Shown piece by piece: positions 1 to 7,485 of a stretch of DNA of 10,745 nt (positions are counted from its first letter, which is position 1; each line of letters starts with the position of its first letter). The DNA comes from Ramicandelaber brevisporus (taxonomy: Eukaryota > Kickxellomycota > Ramicandelaberales > Ramicandelaberaceae), in the NCBI GenBank assembly GCA_025201865.1, contig MU602680.1, positions 100,557 to 111,301 of the forward strand. Reading direction: 5' to 3'. Both the position numbers and the translations under genes were made by a program. The notes below the pieces were generated by a model. That model had not been told where the DNA came from. It saw only the letters and a list, made by a program, of their open reading frames with translations, and made no database searches.

Positions 1-21
1 AGAAGGAAGGAAAGAAGTGAT

Positions 22-1773
22 TTAGTCGAATACCGGAGCGATGACCTTGCCGAGACCCTTCGTACGGCCTTCACGGAACACCAGACGCTGGCCCGGCTTA
101 ATGTACTCTGGATGTGTCAAGAACTCAAACACCACGCGTGCCCTGTCTCCAGTACGCAGCACTTCCTTCTCGAGAACCTTGACAATGCGAACAGTTTGCC
201 GAATTGGACCACAGTGCAGCATTGCTTGGTACTTGATGGCGATTGTTGTGCTGTGATACAATACGAGAACCTCAGCTTCGAATCGACGGCATGCACGTGG
301 CATTTCAGCAACAGGAATGACCGTGCCTTGTTCATTTGTGGTGGTTGCCGGAAGCAGGACTTGACCCTTTCTAACTTGAGGTCTACGGATCTTCTTGAGT
401 GCAAATGACGCTGATTGACCTGCAGTTACGCATGGAACAGTGATGCGCTTGCGTTGAATAGACTTTACAGATGTTTTGATGAACTGGCCGGCAGAATCTG
501 GACCAAGAAGCACACTATCACCAACATGGATTGCACCACACTCCACCACGCCACTAACCACTGTGCCTACAAATGGAACCGAGAATGTCTCGTTGACATG
601 GTACTCAAACGATTGATCCGCAGCAAACGAACCCTGCAGTGGCAAAACACTGAGGAACATGCGCAGCAAATCCAAGCCAGTGCCAGTGACATTGCTCACC
701 TGGAAAATGGGACAGACGCGCTCGCTTCCAAAGTTACCAGCAGTGACCACTACGTCGTCCACAGTCTTGACAAAGATCGGGATCTTGCGGCAGCCAGACG
801 ACTTGAGCAGCTTGGTTAGCTGGCTGATGGTCTCCTGCAAGACTGGCTGAGGACACATGTCGATCTTTGTGACCACGACAAGCACTGGAACGTTCAGCGC
901 AAGAGCCAAGCCGAGATGCTCTTTGGTCATACCAATAACACCCGCGTTGGCTGCAACCAGAAGCAGAACATAGTTTGGTGCACAGCCAGTCATTCCAAAC
1001 ACGGTGGTCTTGAGGTACTTTTCGTGACCAGCCAAATCCAAGAACGACACCACCTTGGAGGCGCGGGTGCAAATGTCCTCCCATGTCAACTTGCGGCCCG
1101 TTGCTGGCGTTGAAATCACGTCTCCCTTGATCTTGTCGAATCCCATTATCTCGGTTCCAACAGATGACGTGCGTCCCGACTCAATCTCGTGCTTGTGTCG
1201 GAACAAGTTGACTCGCGCTTTGCCACGACCATCATCAAGCACATTCTTGGTCAGTACACCCAAGGTGGTAGATTTGCCGGCATCGACGTTTCCAACGACT
1301 GCCACGCGAACCTCTAGCATGTCCTGGACAGACCGTGGCACCCTGCGAATCAATACGTGCCGCGACTTGGTCACAGAATCATTGGCAGTCAAGTGCAGCG
1401 CGAATGCGCCAATCTGCTTCGCTGCGGTCTCAAGTGTTGCATATGCGCGGGTCAGCTCGTCGTCAGTAAACGCAAAGTCGTGACCGCCATCGTCGCTACC
1501 CAAGTCATACAGCGTTTCACCGTGACCATCGGTTACCCTCTTGGCAAGCATCGTCTTGATTTGAGCCAAGTCGGCATCGGTTGGATCAAGGAGCTGCTCA
1601 CGCAGAGTACGTGCGCCGGTTACTGCGTCAGCTTCGTTGACCAAAAGAGAGTCTGGGAGGTCGATTCCATCGAAAATGTCGTCGCCAATGTCCATAGAAG
1701 ACACCAGCTCATCAAGCGTTGTTGGATCCATCTCTGTTACTGTTGCTCCGTCGAGCGATATTCGAGGCACCAT
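22..1773 (-). CDS. GTPBP1: GTPBP1-type translational GTPase (583 aa, complete)
   Basis: Cytosolic EF-Tu/EF1A-like GTPase of the GTPBP1/GTPBP2 family. In animals these proteins act on stalled ribosomes and in mRNA turnover. Seen: an N-terminal family-specific region (1-150) with an R-V-x-D-G-x-G-E-T-x-Y signature near 79-89. P-loop GNVDAGKS is at 161-168, and the family switch-I stretch ESGRTSSVGTE is at 198-208. DLAGH is at 246-250, TKID (the family's version of NKxD) at 302-305, and SNVTG at 360-364. Two beta-barrel domains follow, at about 385-480 and 497-581. The conserved C-terminal QRLVFREGRTKG is at 562-573. Length is slightly below human GTPBP1 (about 670 aa) because the N-terminus is shorter. 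The start at 1773 has A at -3 and G at +4, and an in-frame TAG (1783-1785) closes the frame just upstream. Met15 also has a good context. The stop is TAA at 22-24. There are no introns in the coding region and many C-ending codons. Family assignment is very secure; the specific ortholog (GTPBP1 rather than GTPBP2) is likely. Confidence 0.95.
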   Translation of the reverse strand: MVPRISLDGATVTEMDPTTLDELVSSMDIGDDIFDGIDLPDSLLVNEADAVTGARTLREQLLDPTDADLAQIKTMLAKRVTDGHGETLYDLGSDDGGHDFAFTDDELTRAYATLETAAKQIGAFALHLTANDSVTKSRHVLIRRVPRSVQDMLEVRVAVVGNVDAGKSTTLGVLTKNVLDDGRGKARVNLFRHKHEIESGRTSSVGTEIMGFDKIKGDVISTPATGRKLTWEDICTRASKVVSFLDLAGHEKYLKTTVFGMTGCAPNYVLLLVAANAGVIGMTKEHLGLALALNVPVLVVVTKIDMCPQPVLQETISQLTKLLKSSGCRKIPIFVKTVDDVVVTAGNFGSERVCPIFQVSNVTGTGLDLLRMFLSVLPLQGSFAADQSFEYHVNETFSVPFVGTVVSGVVECGAIHVGDSVLLGPDSAGQFIKTSVKSIQRKRITVPCVTAGQSASFALKKIRRPQVRKGQVLLPATTTNEQGTVIPVAEMPRACRRFEAEVLVLYHSTTIAIKYQAMLHCGPIRQTVRIVKVLEKEVLRTGDRARVVFEFLTHPEYIKPGQRLVFREGRTKGLGKVIAPVFD

Positions 1774-1795
1774 CGTGGAATACTACTGAGTGATA

Positions 1796-1814
1796 CTAAA
1801 AAAAAAGTGGTTAG
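1796..1814 (-). promoter_or_regulatory. Possible 3' splice site of a 5' UTR intron
   Basis: On the minus strand a CTAAC branch-point-like pentamer (1814-1810) is followed by ACC-AC, nine T's (1806-1798) and AG (1797-1796). This ends 22 nt before the GTPBP1 start codon. An in-frame TAG (1783-1785) lies between the AG and the ATG, so any such intron would be in the 5' UTR. The only donor-like sequence I could pair with it is GTATGC at 1986-1981, giving an intron of about 191 nt. The acceptor is well formed and the donor is weak. Confidence 0.3.
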
Positions 1815-1943
1815 AAAGTTGCAAAGAATCGTTCAGCAAAGGGTGGTCATTTGGCAGTGCAAATAAAATAAAAGTGGCTGGTTGAGGTTGAGGTTGCTGT
1901 GGATTCAGAATGGAAGGAGTCTGGATGTTTGTGTGGGAACATT

Positions 1944-1951
1944 ATTTAAAT
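1944..1951. promoter_or_regulatory. TATA-like ATTTAAAT element
   Basis: The palindromic ATTTAAAT lies about 170 bp upstream of the GTPBP1 start. It is a reasonable TATA-like core promoter candidate, implying a leader of roughly 140 nt. It falls inside the possible intron 1796-1986, so the two interpretations compete. Confidence 0.3.
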
Positions 1952-2004
1952 GGAGGAAAAATGTACCCAAGCCACGCAATGCATACTGCAGTAGTAGTGG
2001 CTGT

Positions 2005-2036
2005 AGAGAGAAAGAGAGATAGAGAGAAAGAGAGAG
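2005..2036. repeat. GA-rich tract, tandem duplication of a 16-mer
   Basis: Two adjacent copies of AGAGAGAAAGAGAGA(T/G), at 2005-2020 and 2021-2036, differ only at the last base. In the transcription sense of the GTPBP1 gene this is a CT tract ending in CTACAG. CT-rich blocks are common near transcription starts of fungal genes, and the end also resembles a splice acceptor. Confidence 0.8.
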
Positions 2037-2118
2037 TCGGGGAGGCTGCTGCTGCGGATCACGGCTTGACTCTTATTTCTTGGGGTGGCTTGCCCTTTTA
2101 CTGCGGATTTAACGGCAT

Positions 2119-2125
2119 TGAGTCA
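2119..2125. promoter_or_regulatory. Gcn4/AP-1-type bZIP site (TGAGTCA), distal pair member 1
   Basis: A perfect TGAGTCA/TGACTCA heptamer with a flanking base giving ATGACTCA on the minus strand, the form preferred by Gcn4. It lies about 346 bp upstream of the GTPBP1 start. Sequence identity to the consensus is seen; function is inferred. Confidence 0.45.
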
Positions 2126-2168
2126 TCTTTTGAAGCTGTTCTTTTGTCGATGTTCCATAACTGTCAAC

Positions 2169-2175
2169 TGAGTCA
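2169..2175. promoter_or_regulatory. Gcn4/AP-1-type bZIP site (TGAGTCA), pair member 2
   Basis: A second perfect TGAGTCA in the same orientation, also ATGACTCA on the minus strand. It starts exactly 50 bp from the first copy and about 396 bp upstream of the GTPBP1 start. It could alternatively sit in the ABC gene's 3' flank without function. Confidence 0.45.
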
Positions 2176-2361
2176 TTTAAAACAAAGCAAAACGAAACAA
2201 AACAAAAATGAGTAAGGTAACTAAAAAGAAACAAAAAGGAAACAAAAGCAACAGTATAGGCACAGATGAATAAACTAAAAGAATGTATATGTCGAAAGAT
2301 ACCGAAGTAAAGGGAGAAGAAAAACGAATGAAGCAATAGAGTGGAAGAGTGTGTATAGTAT

Positions 2362-5300
2362 TTAACTCGAGCTAATTGCTTGCAACTTGACCAGCTCGGC
2401 ATAATGACCTTTGATGGCCATGAGCTGGCGATGAATGCCGCGTTCCACAATCTGGCCGTCCTTGAAGACCAAAATTAGACTGGCGTCCTTGATTGTGTAC
2501 AGCCGATGCGCCACAATGACAGTGGTCCTGGAGCGAGCAGTTTTCTTTAGTGTGTCAAAGAACCTGCGCTCGGTGCGAACATCCAGCGCACTGGTGGGCT
2601 CGTCCAGCAGCAGCAACTTGGGCTTGCGAACAAGAGCCCGTGCCAATGCAATTCGTTGTTTCTCACCTCCAGAGAGCTTGAAGCCATCGCCAACCCTGGT
2701 GTCGTACTTCTCAGGTAGGCGGTCGATGAAATCGTGAATGTTGGCATCACGTGCGGCTTGTTCGATATCTTCGCGAGTGGCGTCCAGTTTGCCGTAGCCG
2801 ATGTTGGCGGCAATTGTGCCTTCGAACAGCACTGGCATTTGAGTAACAATGGCTTGCTGGTTGCGAAGAGACTCGGCATCAATGTTGCAGATATTGTGGC
2901 CATCCACAGTGATGGTGCCGTCAGTTGGCAGGTACATTTGCTGGAGTAGACGCAGGACTGTGCTCTTGCCACTTCCAGAGAGACCAACCAGCGCAATGGT
3001 TTGACCAGCAGTGATCTTGAACGAGATGCCATTGAGAATGGGAACTTCTGGGTTTGTTGGATATGAAAAGGATACGTCGTTGTACTCGATGTTTCCAGCA
3101 AATGGTCGCACAGTCTCGTCAAATGTGATTCGACCAGTCTGTGGTGGCGGTGGCAACCGGTCAGACTCGTCGTCAGCATTGTCCAGCATGGCGAAAGCGT
3201 TTGAGGCAGCCATGTGCGATTGCCCAAATTCACTGAGCACAGCAGTGCTGTTGCCGACAGCAGATGCAGTAAACACCATCAGATACAAAATGATCAGCAT
3301 TGACTCTGGCGTGTAGTTTGCATCACTCAACAGCAGCTTTGTGCCAAGGAAGAATCCAGCTGAGTAAATAAAATATGTGATGGACTGGCCAATAGCAGCG
3401 ACAATGGATGTTCGCAAGACATTGCGAGTGACTGCCAAATGTGGAGCGAGACATGAATCGGTGTACTGCTTGACAAAGTGTTTCTCACGAGCCAGCAGTT
3501 GGATAGTGCGCACAGAGTTGATGACTTCAGTAGCATTCATGACAGCGTTCTCATATTGCTTGACGGCAAACATAACATTCTTGGACTTTTTCTTTGACAT
3601 TGACGCAAAGGTAGCAAAAGTCAGAATAGGCAACAGCGAGAACATGACAAGAGTTAGCTTCCAGCCAAGATACATTCCAACAGCAAATGAGACCAGCAGA
3701 GCAGTAGATGCATACACAGCGTGTCCAAGATGCATGCTAACGATTGCAACCATGCCCTGGGTTGACATTCTCATTTTCAAGGACAGAATGTTTCCATTGT
3801 TGCCTGGAATGTCAAAGAATGCAGCACTGTGGCGAACCAGGTTGGAGAAGATGCCAACTCGCAAAGCAAGAGCGCTGCGCTCAGATGCAAGACCGAGGAA
3901 GAATGAGCGACTGAACGAAGCACAAAAGTACGCGACAGCCAATACAGCTGCAATCCATGCATATCTCACTGAATCGGAGCGGGCAACAGCTGCATTGAGA
4001 GAGCCACTTGTGAGAGCAACAATGATCTTGGCAACAATAACAGCAAACACTGGAACAATGAGACCCTCGAGAATGGAGCCGAGGATGCCAAGAATCATCA
4101 GGTGGATATCATTACTGGTTGCAGACAAAAAGCGACGAACTGGCCCGTGCATGCTGGGATTCCTTTGCTTTTCAACAATGGCCTGGGTGAGATATAATTG
4201 TAGATTGTTGTCATCAATGTTCGTGGATAGCCCTTGAACAGCGACATCGTTAACTGGATCAACCACAACTTTAATCTCATCCTCTTGAGCTGCAGTGACG
4301 TTTGCAGTAGCATTGGCAGTAGCATTGGCAGTAGCAGTAGCAGCAGCGGCAGCGGTTGCACGCTCCATCAATAGATTACCACGAAGACTACGGATACTGT
4401 TTGAATGAGACAATTTTGCACTCGCATAGCCACTAACATATCCACTGGCATATCCGCTTGCGCCAGCCATTGAGCTACTGTTTGATAAACCAGGCAAACC
4501 AGTCATACCAGCAGACATGGGACGCAGTGATTGTCTCTTCTTGTGCTCTTTAACCAGCAATGCACGGAAGAAGTCGGAGTATTCCCGAACATCCATCAGC
4601 TCTCGATGGGTTCCCTGGTATGCAATTGCTCCATCATTAACAAAGTAAATGCAATCTGCTCCAGTGATAGTCTGTAGTTGATGAGCCACAACAATTGTAG
4701 TGCATTTGGCTGCAGCTGATACTGCAGCGAATGCTGCCTGCACCGCTTCATCATTGCGAGCATCGAGAGCTGATGTGGCTTCGTCCAAAAGAAGGATGCG
4801 AGGGCGAGCCATGAATGCCCGTGCTATGGCAATGCGCTGGCGCTGACCAGTTGACAGGTTCCGGCCGCCATCTGTAATCATTGTATCGTATCCATTTGGC
4901 AGAGATGTGATGAAATCGTGAATATTGGCATGTTTGCACGCTTCTACAACGGATGCTTGGGTTGGCAGTAGTCCAGAATTTGTGTCAGCAGTAATGTCGT
5001 CGAATCCAGATAACATGTGAGCAGAGCAGCCCAGTGCAACATTAAACCTGATTGTTCCGTTGAACAAAACAGGCTCTTGTTCAACATATCCAATTTGACT
5101 TCTGTAGTACTGTGAATCCAGCGCAGACAACGGAACTCCATCAATCAGAATCTGACCACCAATTGGATCGTAAATACGCGCAATCAGTGATAGCACAGTT
5201 GACTTTCCAGCACCAGAAGGCCCAACAAATGCAATTCGCTTGCCGGCTTCGACGGTTAAAGAGAGATCGCTTAATGCCAGGCGATGAGGTCTGGATGGAT

Positions 5301-7485
5301 ATGCAAACATTACATTTCGAAACTCAATCTGCCCATCAATTAAATGCAAAATTGGATGAACTGGATTGTACAGTGTTGACTTGCTGTCATATGTACTATC
5401 GCTGCAACAGACGGTGGACTCTGCTTTAGACTTTGGAGATCCAATAACAGTTATTTGGTGATGATGATGGTGGTGATGGTGATGGTGATGATTACTATTG
5501 TTGCTGTTGCTGTTGCTGTTGTTGTTTCGATGTTGATCATCGGCTGGAATAATGGTTGGCTGATGCTGGATAATCCTTAGCAGATCAAATGCAGTCAACT
5601 TAGAAATTGTAACGTGACCAATCATACCAGGGATGCCACTGAGTGTGAATATACTAATGAGTAAAGCAAAGAACACATTAATGCCTCGACTCGCTTCCAT
5701 CTCTTTAACCACTAATATCAAGTATGATCCATACCACAATGCAAGTGCATACGCAAGGTAAACCAATCCAAGAGGTATGGACGCACCAAGTGTCAAGTAC
5801 ATTATCATATATTTGCCATGGCTGGAGACTTGCTTCATTATCTGTGCATATTTGTTTACTTCATGCTGCTGAGTATTGAAGGCAGCTACTGTGCGGATCT
5901 CATTCAATGCTTGGCGAGCTTGAATATCTGCGTTGATTGAGTGGACCAATTGAACTTTGTTTGCCCTGGATGAAAAGCGATTAATGGTATATGATACACA
6001 GAACACCAATGGTAATATGGCAACGACCACTGCAGCCAGCTTCCATCCAAGAGCAAACGCAATGATTATGCCAGTGACTGCAGCTGAAATGTACTGTACC
6101 AAGTATCCCAGCTTCTGTCCAAATCCTTCCTGCACAATGTTGACTTGGCTATTAAAAACATCCAGCAATTTGCTTGCAGTCATCGACTCGTGCCACTGTT
6201 GGTCTTGACGCAGAATTGCTTCAATCAGTTTAACGCGTATACGGAATGAGGTGCGTTCTGAGAAGAGCTGCCAAAGTGCGTTTTGACCATAGGAAGCCAC
6301 AAATATTGCAACACCAATCAGTGCAAAGTAGATGCAGTTGAGGCGAACATCCTCTACAAGTGTCAGACTAGCTGCTTGGGCAACACTAATGTCTTTCTCG
6401 GTTGTAGCCGGCGTTGACAGAGTGACCAGGTAGTGGCCAAAGGAGCGAAGAGTGTTGGAGAAGATGACTGTCATGAGCGGCTGAAGTACTCCAACGCCGA
6501 TACTGCATATCAAAGCTGGTACCAAAAGGAAGAGAATGTCAGACTTTGTTGACAAGCGGGACAATGCAAGCAGAGATGGCTTGAGTGGCTTTGTCTTGCT
6601 GTCGCTGCTGTTCTTTGTAGACTCGAAACCAGTTGAGGATGAACTTGATGGTGCAAATGAGTGGGACGTGCTTTCCGACATTGGTGACTCGATGATGGGT
6701 GGCAATGACTGATATTGGTGTTGTATAGCAGTGGCATCAGTAGCTGTAGCTGTAGTGATAATATTAGTGGCTGCGGTAGCTGCAGTGGTTGCAGTGGTGT
6801 TAGCTGTATCTACAACGAGTGAGTTGACTTTGCTGTATTCTGAGTTTACGCGGGAGTCTACTTCTGCTAATAAATCGGATATCATTTCTTCGAGTGTCTG
6901 CTGCTGTGCCTGCTGTATCTGCTGTGCCTGATGTGCTTGTTGCAGTGCATGTGGCAGTGGCAGTGGCAGTATCTCAGACTCTTCCTCAATAATCACAGCT
7001 GGTGGCAATGGCTCAATGTCATATTCTGAAATGATAGAGTGCTCATGAATTGTGCCAAGTGATAACCGATTACGTCTGCCATTGCTATTATTATTGACAT
7101 TGTTGCTGTTGCTGTTGCTGTTGCTGTTGTTGTTGTTATTGCTGTTGTAGCTATCGTATACTGAACTTGTTGATAGTGGACTATGAATGCGACCTCCGGC
7201 TGCATTTACTGCTGTTGCTGAAGCTGGTGAACGGCCAGGAGAGTTTGGCTGAGGATAGAGCAAGTGCTTCACTCCAGGTGAAGACGTGAAAGAGCCAGGA
7301 CTACGCTGCTGGTGTTGATACAGGTGCTGCGGAGAATGTGATGACCGTGGATATGAGTATGGTGAGTGACTTGGAGAGTAGGACAAGTTGTGGTCAGCAT
7401 ACGGATTCTCAACAATGGATGACAGAGATGGACTCTTCTCTGAGTCTGAACCTGAGGCGACGAGTGGGCGGTGCAGTGAATCCAT
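2362..7485 (-). CDS. Full-size ABCB/MDR-type ABC exporter (1707 aa)
   Basis: ATP-driven multispanning exporter with TMD1-NBD1-TMD2-NBD2 architecture; family members export drugs, lipids, peptides or pheromones. The substrate here is unknown. Seen: a disordered N-terminus (1-305), rich in Ser-Pro, Asn/Ser, Gln and Thr/Ala. TMD1 is at about 316-625, with the family coupling pattern near 525-545. NBD1 has A-loop Tyr729, Walker A 755-763, Gln802, signature LSTGQ 877-881, Walker B Asp901-Glu902 and His935. TMD2 is at about 1126-1417. NBD2 has Tyr1475, Walker A 1501-1509, Gln1549, LSGGE 1604-1608, Asp1628-Glu1629 and His1660. Both ATP sites look competent. P-glycoproteins are about 1280 aa; the excess is the N-terminus, an Asn/His insertion before NBD1 and a long linker after it. 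The start is the first ATG (G at +4). The frame is open upstream to a stop at 7657-7659 but has no earlier ATG. Stop is TAA. No introns over 5.1 kb. Family assignment is secure. Confidence 0.95.
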   Translation of the reverse strand: MDSLHRPLVASGSDSEKSPSLSSIVENPYADHNLSYSPSHSPYSYPRSSHSPQHLYQHQQRSPGSFTSSPGVKHLLYPQPNSPGRSPASATAVNAAGGRIHSPLSTSSVYDSYNSNNNNNSNSNSNSNNVNNNSNGRRNRLSLGTIHEHSIISEYDIEPLPPAVIIEEESEILPLPLPHALQQAHQAQQIQQAQQQTLEEMISDLLAEVDSRVNSEYSKVNSLVVDTANTTATTAATAATNIITTATATDATAIQHQYQSLPPIIESPMSESTSHSFAPSSSSSTGFESTKNSSDSKTKPLKPSLLALSRLSTKSDILFLLVPALICSIGVGVLQPLMTVIFSNTLRSFGHYLVTLSTPATTEKDISVAQAASLTLVEDVRLNCIYFALIGVAIFVASYGQNALWQLFSERTSFRIRVKLIEAILRQDQQWHESMTASKLLDVFNSQVNIVQEGFGQKLGYLVQYISAAVTGIIIAFALGWKLAAVVVAILPLVFCVSYTINRFSSRANKVQLVHSINADIQARQALNEIRTVAAFNTQQHEVNKYAQIMKQVSSHGKYMIMYLTLGASIPLGLVYLAYALALWYGSYLILVVKEMEASRGINVFFALLISIFTLSGIPGMIGHVTISKLTAFDLLRIIQHQPTIIPADDQHRNNNSNSNSNNSNHHHHHHHHHHHQITVIGSPKSKAESTVCCSDSTYDSKSTLYNPVHPILHLIDGQIEFRNVMFAYPSRPHRLALSDLSLTVEAGKRIAFVGPSGAGKSTVLSLIARIYDPIGGQILIDGVPLSALDSQYYRSQIGYVEQEPVLFNGTIRFNVALGCSAHMLSGFDDITADTNSGLLPTQASVVEACKHANIHDFITSLPNGYDTMITDGGRNLSTGQRQRIAIARAFMARPRILLLDEATSALDARNDEAVQAAFAAVSAAAKCTTIVVAHQLQTITGADCIYFVNDGAIAYQGTHRELMDVREYSDFFRALLVKEHKKRQSLRPMSAGMTGLPGLSNSSSMAGASGYASGYVSGYASAKLSHSNSIRSLRGNLLMERATAAAAATATANATANATANVTAAQEDEIKVVVDPVNDVAVQGLSTNIDDNNLQLYLTQAIVEKQRNPSMHGPVRRFLSATSNDIHLMILGILGSILEGLIVPVFAVIVAKIIVALTSGSLNAAVARSDSVRYAWIAAVLAVAYFCASFSRSFFLGLASERSALALRVGIFSNLVRHSAAFFDIPGNNGNILSLKMRMSTQGMVAIVSMHLGHAVYASTALLVSFAVGMYLGWKLTLVMFSLLPILTFATFASMSKKKSKNVMFAVKQYENAVMNATEVINSVRTIQLLAREKHFVKQYTDSCLAPHLAVTRNVLRTSIVAAIGQSITYFIYSAGFFLGTKLLLSDANYTPESMLIILYLMVFTASAVGNSTAVLSEFGQSHMAASNAFAMLDNADDESDRLPPPPQTGRITFDETVRPFAGNIEYNDVSFSYPTNPEVPILNGISFKITAGQTIALVGLSGSGKSTVLRLLQQMYLPTDGTITVDGHNICNIDAESLRNQQAIVTQMPVLFEGTIAANIGYGKLDATREDIEQAARDANIHDFIDRLPEKYDTRVGDGFKLSGGEKQRIALARALVRKPKLLLLDEPTSALDVRTERRFFDTLKKTARSRTTVIVAHRLYTIKDASLILVFKDGQIVERGIHRQLMAIKGHYAELVKLQAISSS
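4288..4359 (-). repeat. Ala/Thr/Asn repeat in the NBD1-TMD2 linker
   Basis: Degenerate triplet repeats (plus strand GCAGTAGCATTG units) encode about 24 residues of Ala, Thr and Asn, around 1043-1066 of the ABC protein. These include repeated Asn-Ala-Thr units. Just N-terminal of it is a short tandem SGYA-SGYV-SGYA array (1010-1021). Both are in the cytosolic linker, which in P-glycoprotein is flexible and phosphorylated. Confidence 0.8.
5458..5490 (-). repeat. Eleven-histidine run between TMD1 and NBD1
   Basis: Eleven consecutive His codons (residues 666-676), mixing CAT and CAC. The mixture suggests it is not a freshly slipped pure trinucleotide repeat. It lies in an insertion between the end of TM6 and NBD1, where ABCB proteins normally have a short connector. 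Confidence 0.95.
5491..5526 (-). repeat. Asn/Ser run from a GTTGCT hexanucleotide repeat
   Basis: Residues 654-665 are Asn/Ser, from near-perfect AAC-AGC alternation (plus strand GTTGCT), directly N-terminal of the His run. The same hexanucleotide recurs at 7100-7147 and in non-coding DNA at 8128-8177. Confidence 0.9.
6898..6948 (-). repeat. Gln-rich segment, possible coiled coil
   Basis: Residues 180-196 of the ABC protein are mostly Gln, Ala and His. They run into an acidic, leucine-bearing stretch to about residue 213 whose spacing could form an amphipathic helix or coiled coil. Upstream (162-173) is an acidic patch ending in Ile-Leu-Pro. Structure is inferred from composition only. Confidence 0.5.
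7100..7147 (-). repeat. Asn/Ser run in the ABC N-terminus (GTTGCT repeat)
   Basis: Near-perfect GTTGCT repeats on the plus strand are read as AAC-AGC. They encode alternating Asn-Ser and then poly-Asn around residues 113-129 of the ABC exporter. A typical slippage-prone microsatellite in a disordered segment. Confidence 0.9.

Larger units (their letters stand above)
1774..2361. other. Intergenic: ABC-gene 3' flank and GTPBP1-gene promoter/5' UTR
   Basis: This is a 588-bp non-coding stretch between two genes transcribed in the same direction. The half nearest the ABC stop (about 2164-2340) is A-rich on the plus strand, so T-rich in the transcript. That suits a 3' UTR, but I find no AATAAA on the minus strand there; an AAATAA-like string occurs near 2074-2081. 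The half nearest the GTPBP1 start has two TGAGTCA sites, a duplicated GA tract, an ATTTAAAT element and a splice-acceptor-like sequence. An 18-nt upstream ORF (1833-1850, MTTLC then stop) would be in the leader if transcription starts upstream of it. No tRNA and no convincing extra gene is visible. Confidence 0.7.

Noticed and set aside
41-1866. Several plus-strand open frames of 60-170 codons opposite the GTPBP1-type gene
   Set aside because: They are antisense shadows of a strongly conserved coding region, with no family motifs of their own.
1861-1872. AATAAAATAAAA as a polyadenylation signal
   Set aside because: It is on the plus strand and no plus-strand gene ends there; on the sense strand of the local genes it is simply T-rich leader DNA.
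2435-6931. Plus-strand and alternate minus-strand frames across the ABC gene, the longest 286 codons at 3377-4237
   Set aside because: They lie wholly within a highly conserved exporter coding sequence and have no recognisable motifs.
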